A DNA stretch of 64,000 bases from Megalopta genalis (Eukaryota; Arthropoda; Insecta; Hymenoptera; Halictidae): the NCBI RefSeq assembly GCF_051020955.1, contig NC_135015.1, positions 9,063,616 to 9,127,615 on the forward strand. Direction: 5' to 3'. The position numbers and the translations under genes were made by a program. The notes under the pieces were generated by a model. The model had not been told where the DNA came from, did no database searches, and was given only the letters and a program-made list of their open reading frames with translations. Below, one piece after another: positions 59,886-64,000 of the stretch. How positions within the stretch are numbered: position 1 is the first letter of the stretch; each line of letters opens with the position of its first letter.

Positions 59886-61695
59886 ATTCTTCAGCTATTT
59901 GTCTTACTCTCTTATCGTTCCTGTTCAATGTCTATGTTTTTCTAAACAACTTTTAAGTAAGTTGCTGTAGTGCATGCAAACATATTTTGTATAAAACAGT
60001 TTTTGATCGAATGAACAAGTTAATTTATGAATAGGTTATTTTAGTATGTAATACAGAATTATAAGTTACGATCGTATTCCCTTGCAATCGTTCCAATCCA
60101 TCTTCCGACCATTTTCCCAAGATGCACCAACACGCAGCAAGAACGTAGTTCGTCAACTTCGAAAGACCCGCTAAAGTAGTTTAAATAAATTGTCGAAGAA
60201 CGTGTTGTCCGGCGTTATTTCGTTTTCTTCAAACATCTCGAAATTTTTCATGTCCATTTAAACTTGTCTGCGTTCCAGAGGACGAACGTGCCGGGAACAC
60301 CGGTAGTAGACTCTCTTATTCGTCCCAGGACGTGTACGAAATACTTGAATCGTTTTAATCAAACGTCTGAAATGCCGTATAGAAAACGTATTACACATCT
60401 AACAACTGGACTACATTGTATTTGGGACAAACGTGAGTCACGTGGGTCGCAGAAATACGATATTTGCGACCGAAAAAAATCAGGATACATTCAAGTTAAA
60501 CGTTGAACGTAATACAACAAATTTCTATTCTGCCGAAAATGAACATTAAATTTTAAATGTCCTATTACAAAGTCATAATAAAAATACAAGACAGTAATTG
60601 TATTTTGATGGACGAATTACAAATGATTTCCTTGCATTTTGACGTTAAATTAAACATCTTAATTGGCGTACTTCACAGTACTTAGATAAATTTTGATCGA
60701 TCAATCATCAGTCGATTTGAAACGATTCTAAAATATAATTGTGCATTCAAACAAATATTTGATTTTCATTTATTAATGTTGGTCGTTGGGTTGCACTTTC
60801 AAAGCTTGTAGTTGCATTAGCAGATAAAAGAGAAAGAGTAAGAACACGAAGACTATTCAAACACGTTTTCGGTTATGGCAACCGTTTTGATGTCGCCGAT
60901 GATCGCCGTTAAATCCTAGGAATACGCGAACGGTTGTTACGTCGGTGGAAACGCGCGTTCACGCGTCGACGAACACCGGAGCTGGATTTTCCTTGGCAGC
61001 ATTAACAGAAACACGTGGTGCACATGCAGCTGATCTTCGGGGCACGAGAATCTATGCTAATTTCATAGCGTTTCGCGGATGGTAACCTAGAGGGTTATTG
61101 GCTCGTTATTGGCCCATCCTCGTTGCTATCGGTTATACGACTCGATTGTAACGGTTCTCTCGTGATATTGGATTTCGAATTGCGATCCGGATGCGTAGAC
61201 GTTCCAAGTGCATATGCATATCCCCGCGCATTGTAATCAACGCGCCGGACAATTCGATCTGCGTACACAAAGTACATCAGCTCTTCCCGTTATTCTCGTG
61301 GATTATTGTTAGCCGCCCTGTTATCTGCATAATGGAGGATAGATTTGTAAGTTTTCCGGTGCGTGGCTTTCCTTGCAATAACCCTGATTGCGTCGCTTTC
61401 GTCACGTTAACAGGCGTTTCCGAATTGATACCGTTACTGCATAAGTTCGTGGAGATTTTTATAATTAATCATTTTGTTAATTTATTTATTTATTAATGGG
61501 TTAAAACTTTTTGGTACGTAAAGTAGTTTAAAATTCGTAGGTGATATAATTTTCAATATCTAGCTCAAACTTATCATTAGAACTGGAAAAACCAATACGG
61601 TTACAATATCTATTTGCATTTGTAACAATCCTATTCGGGCAGTTCAGTTGATCGAAGAAAGCTCTATACCGTTCCTCTGGTAAAGGAGGATGTCT
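59886..61695. other. no gene recognised
   Basis: AT-rich with a CpG-richer block at 60890-61430. Short frames have no domain. Nothing was identified. Confidence 0.55.
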
Positions 61696-62213
61696 TTTTA
61701 GAGATATATAGGGTACATTGAAACAAAACTTAGTTAATATATCTTAAGTTCACATTGTCGAACTTTAAATTGTACGATGGGAACAGGCAGTGCATATTGA
61801 GAGAGAATATATTACGGATCGATTTACTAATTTTCTCTTTAGAAAGTTCAAAAGAAAGTTCGGTCTTATAATTCAATCCGATAGAAGAAGATTCGAGAAT
61901 TGAGATTCTGATCCTGTTATTCTGTCGATTACGTCGAGCGGCCGGGGACAAAAGTTTTGCTGAATTAGATTGAAATGTGCATCGAAGTTGCAAAAACTGA
62001 ATAACTTCTATTAGTCTTCGTCAAACAGTTATAAGTGAAAATTTTGATCTCGTATCCATACAATTTAGAGACGTCGTACCGCTGTTATTCAGTAGAGTGA
62101 ATGAAGCATTAATCCGGCATCTCTATAGCGTCCAGGAAACTAGAACTACAGCGATTTGAATGTACATATTTTAAACAGTTCGAACTTTGAATTACCCTAT
62201 ATATCTTTAATTT
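61696..62213. mobile_element. candidate TIR element, AGATATATAGGGTA ends
   Basis: AGATATATAGGGTA at about 61700-61713 is mirrored exactly at about 62199-62212, and similarity continues weakly inward. The enclosed ~500 bp has an 87-codon minus frame (61730-61993) with no recognised domain. The same 14-mer occurs inside the inverted repeat at 10.1 kb. The ends are AT-rich, so chance is possible, and the target duplication is unclear. Confidence 0.35.
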
Positions 62214-62374
62214 TAACGATGACCAATCAATTATTTTGATGATGCATCAAAATAGATCCTACCGAGAAAGACTATGTTAAATTCTACCACACTATTCAAG
62301 TTTTAATTAGATTTATTCTTATTATTATTACTACCATTACTATTTTTATTATTATTGCAACAACCATCTATCAT
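62214..62374. repeat. (TTA)n-like simple tract
   Basis: The stretch from about 62318 to 62357 is an interrupted ATT/TTA microsatellite in AT-rich flanks. Confidence 0.8.
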
Positions 62375-62580
62375 TGTAGACGGCATATTTTGCGCATTTA
62401 TGAAAACAATTAACACACGAAACACAGAACAATCAGAACAGTTGTAGATTTTAAGAGTACTGTTATGTTATTTTCAACTTGTTAAATTTAATAACAGAAG
62501 AAATATATTTTTATTCGATTTCTGTTTATTGCAACCGAGGTAGACAATTTTTATTTTGCATAAAGATCCACAGCTTGGAT
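62375..62580. mobile_element. GACTGCGGA-family MITE
   Basis: The left end is TGTAGACGGCATATTTTGC followed by GCATTTATGAAAAC. The right end is GTAGACAATTTTTATTTTGC followed by ATAAAGATCCACAGCTT. The interior has ACACAGAACAATCAGAACAG and CAACTTGTTAAATTTAATAA. It is about 205 bp. Confidence 0.68.
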
Positions 62581-63459
62581 GGACATTTTTCCGTTTTGTT
62601 GTAGCAATATAGCAACCAACAAGAAATAAAACATTGTGAAAAAATGAAGAAAAGATCGAGTAGCTGGAAAATCACAGTTCGTTGCAATTTAAAGATCGCC
62701 TTATTCGAGAGTTCTCGAACCGCTCGAAACAGTATGTTCGCGTCCGAATTGGTATAAATTTTCCATGCAGCTAGATTTTAAACGTGTTACGAGACTCAGT
62801 GGATGACGATGATATGGAAAACTGGGAGGTGGACCATCGTGAATGTAAACGGGCGTCTGAGGGAGCGTCCGAAACGGCGCGGCTGTCGATAGCGCGAATT
62901 CAAATTCCCTTCAGGAGCCGACGTGTGCGTCAAAATTCGGAGATCGTACCCGATGTATGGTTCAATAGGAGTCCCCCTGAATTCTGGCGAGATACTGCGT
63001 CGCCCGCCTTTCAAATATCGCCGGGAGACGTTTTCTGCGCCGTCACGTATATCCCGCAGTATGCTCCGGATAACACGAAGTGCGCTCGCGAGCGCGCTAG
63101 CACACGACGGCCACCCGTAGAAAATATATTGCACGTTTCCCACTTAAAAAGCAAATTCGATATTCCGGCCGGCTCGATCCGGGAATATCAATAACTGGCG
63201 CCGTCGAGCACGATTTTCTTAAAATCGTGACGTAACGCGGCTACTTCGCCCGCGCGTCTTCGTTTCATTACAGGAATTCTGTAGAGGTATCAGGGGCGAT
63301 CGCGATGAAACGTCGACGCGTTTCAGCTTCAAACTTCCTTCAGGCTCAGGAAAAAAGATCCAGTCTCATTCAGTTATCGAGACGGCTTTATCGCGGCATA
63401 AATCGGACAAGGGAATTAGATATGATTAGACTGCGGAAAATATCTAAATATGTAAGATA
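62581..63459. other. CpG-rich patch, no gene recognised
   Basis: A plus-strand frame opens at 62784 (GTG; first ATG at 62814) and runs to 63194. It starts with an acidic VDDDDMENWEVDHRE and has no recognised domain. A 115-codon frame overlaps it on the other strand. ATTAGACTGCGGAAAATAT at 63425-63443 is a left end of the GACTGCGGA family, cut off by the MITE at 63460. Confidence 0.45.
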
Positions 63460-63708
63460 TTAACACGTTCCGTGCCACGTGTACCATCCATGGTACACGC
63501 TTGCATGTTTACTTAGTGAACTGAACAAATTGTTTACAAGAAATTTAGAACCGAAGAATCAATTTTCACCGCAAGAATGGGCGTTGATAAGTTTTTGTTA
63601 TGTTGTTATGTGTACGAGAATTAATAATTGCACGTAATACATCAAGTTTTAGTAAAATATCAAAGTGTGAAGATTCGAGTAAAAAAAGCTCGGCACGGAA
63701 CGTGTTAA
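63460..63708. mobile_element. TTAA-flanked piggyBac-type MITE, copy 2
   Basis: Same orientation, length and 17-bp terminal repeat as 2416-2663, with about four differences over ~248 bases. It is inserted close to a GACTGCGGA-family left end (63425-63443). It has no frame. Together with copy 1 this marks a recently active non-autonomous family. Confidence 0.92.
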
Positions 63709-64000
63709 GTATATACTACATAAGTATCAAAAAAGAAACGTTTCACAGTTATTTCGACGTATTAGACATCGAATTACAGCATGTTATATGGTATGTACAC
63801 TTTCTACGAAGCTTAATGATTGATGACACAAAAATAGAATTTGCTTTCGTCGTGATAGAAACGAACAACATCTATAATAGCTCTTTTAAATTCAAAGATC
63901 AACGGTCAAGGATTTCTTAATCAATTCTTCAACAACTAGAATAATCTCACATATAATCCATCAAATTAATTAGATTAAATGAACAAGTTCTTTTGTAATA
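63709..64000. other. window end, no gene recognised
   Basis: AT-rich. An open plus-strand frame (63600-63920) starts inside the MITE and is therefore not a native gene. Nothing else is visible. Confidence 0.6.

Noticed and set aside
63600..63920. 106-codon plus frame at the window end
   Set aside because: It starts inside the MITE at 63460-63708, so it cannot be an ancestral gene.
1..64000. tRNA or rRNA genes
   Set aside because: I looked for GGTTCGAATC-type T-loops with a matching acceptor stem. Several GTTCGAA/TTCGAAT strings exist but none sits in a cloverleaf context. A covariance search (tRNAscan-SE, Infernal) would settle this.

Overview
This is eukaryotic nuclear DNA, and an insect genome is the best fit. 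I infer an aculeate hymenopteran (bee or ant) with moderate confidence. AT-rich stretches alternate sharply with CpG-dense patches of about 0.5-1 kb. Microsatellites are common, several short elements sit on TTAA target sites, and two termini of the TACAGGGTG type are present. No bacterial organisation is visible: there are no operons, no ribosome binding sites, and no long open frame with a recognisable product. I found no host protein exon, tRNA or rRNA that I can defend. The window therefore reads as a gene desert or a very large intron.

What can be recognised is a dense, layered population of non-autonomous mobile elements. At least ten TTAA-bounded (piggyBac-type) elements fall into seven terminal-repeat families. 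They are 2416-2663 and 63460-63708 (one family, near-identical copies); 3240-4058 (keeps an acidic N-terminal transposase piece); 20582-21311 and 36383-37233 (keep a transposase C-terminus with its cysteine-rich tail); 22279-22952 and 30188-30477 (a parent with a zinc-finger tail and a MITE that is exactly that parent minus 384 bp); and the single copies 43277-43588, 51549-52766 and 52453-52706.

Other families are as follows. A ~200 bp element whose ends read GATTAGACTGCGGA / TCCGCAGTCTAATC occurs about a dozen times, mostly between 41.6 and 63.5 kb. A TA-flanked fold-back MITE ending in CAGTAAATTCTCTC has four copies, one of them nested in the piggyBac copy at 36.4-37.2 kb. A TGAGCCGTTTATTTTGAAAG element has two copies. 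A palindromic CCTTTGATTTGTTTTC element has three. A ~260 bp AT-rich dispersed repeat has two. There are three candidate solo LTRs (29.2, 39.2 and 53.6 kb). A Ginger/KRBA2-like element with a cysteine-rich tail (51663-52284) sits inside an older TTAA element.

Local structure includes a 197-bp tandem duplication at 4.8-5.2 kb, a second tandem duplication split by a piggyBac insertion at 36.2-37.3 kb, a 29-bp perfect inverted repeat at 10.1-10.2 kb, and a ~118-nt imperfect hairpin at 35.8 kb that deserves a small-RNA check. The remaining sequence (CpG-rich patches and AT-rich spacers) holds nothing I can name. The CpG patches could hold promoters, enhancers or untranslated exons, but that is inference.
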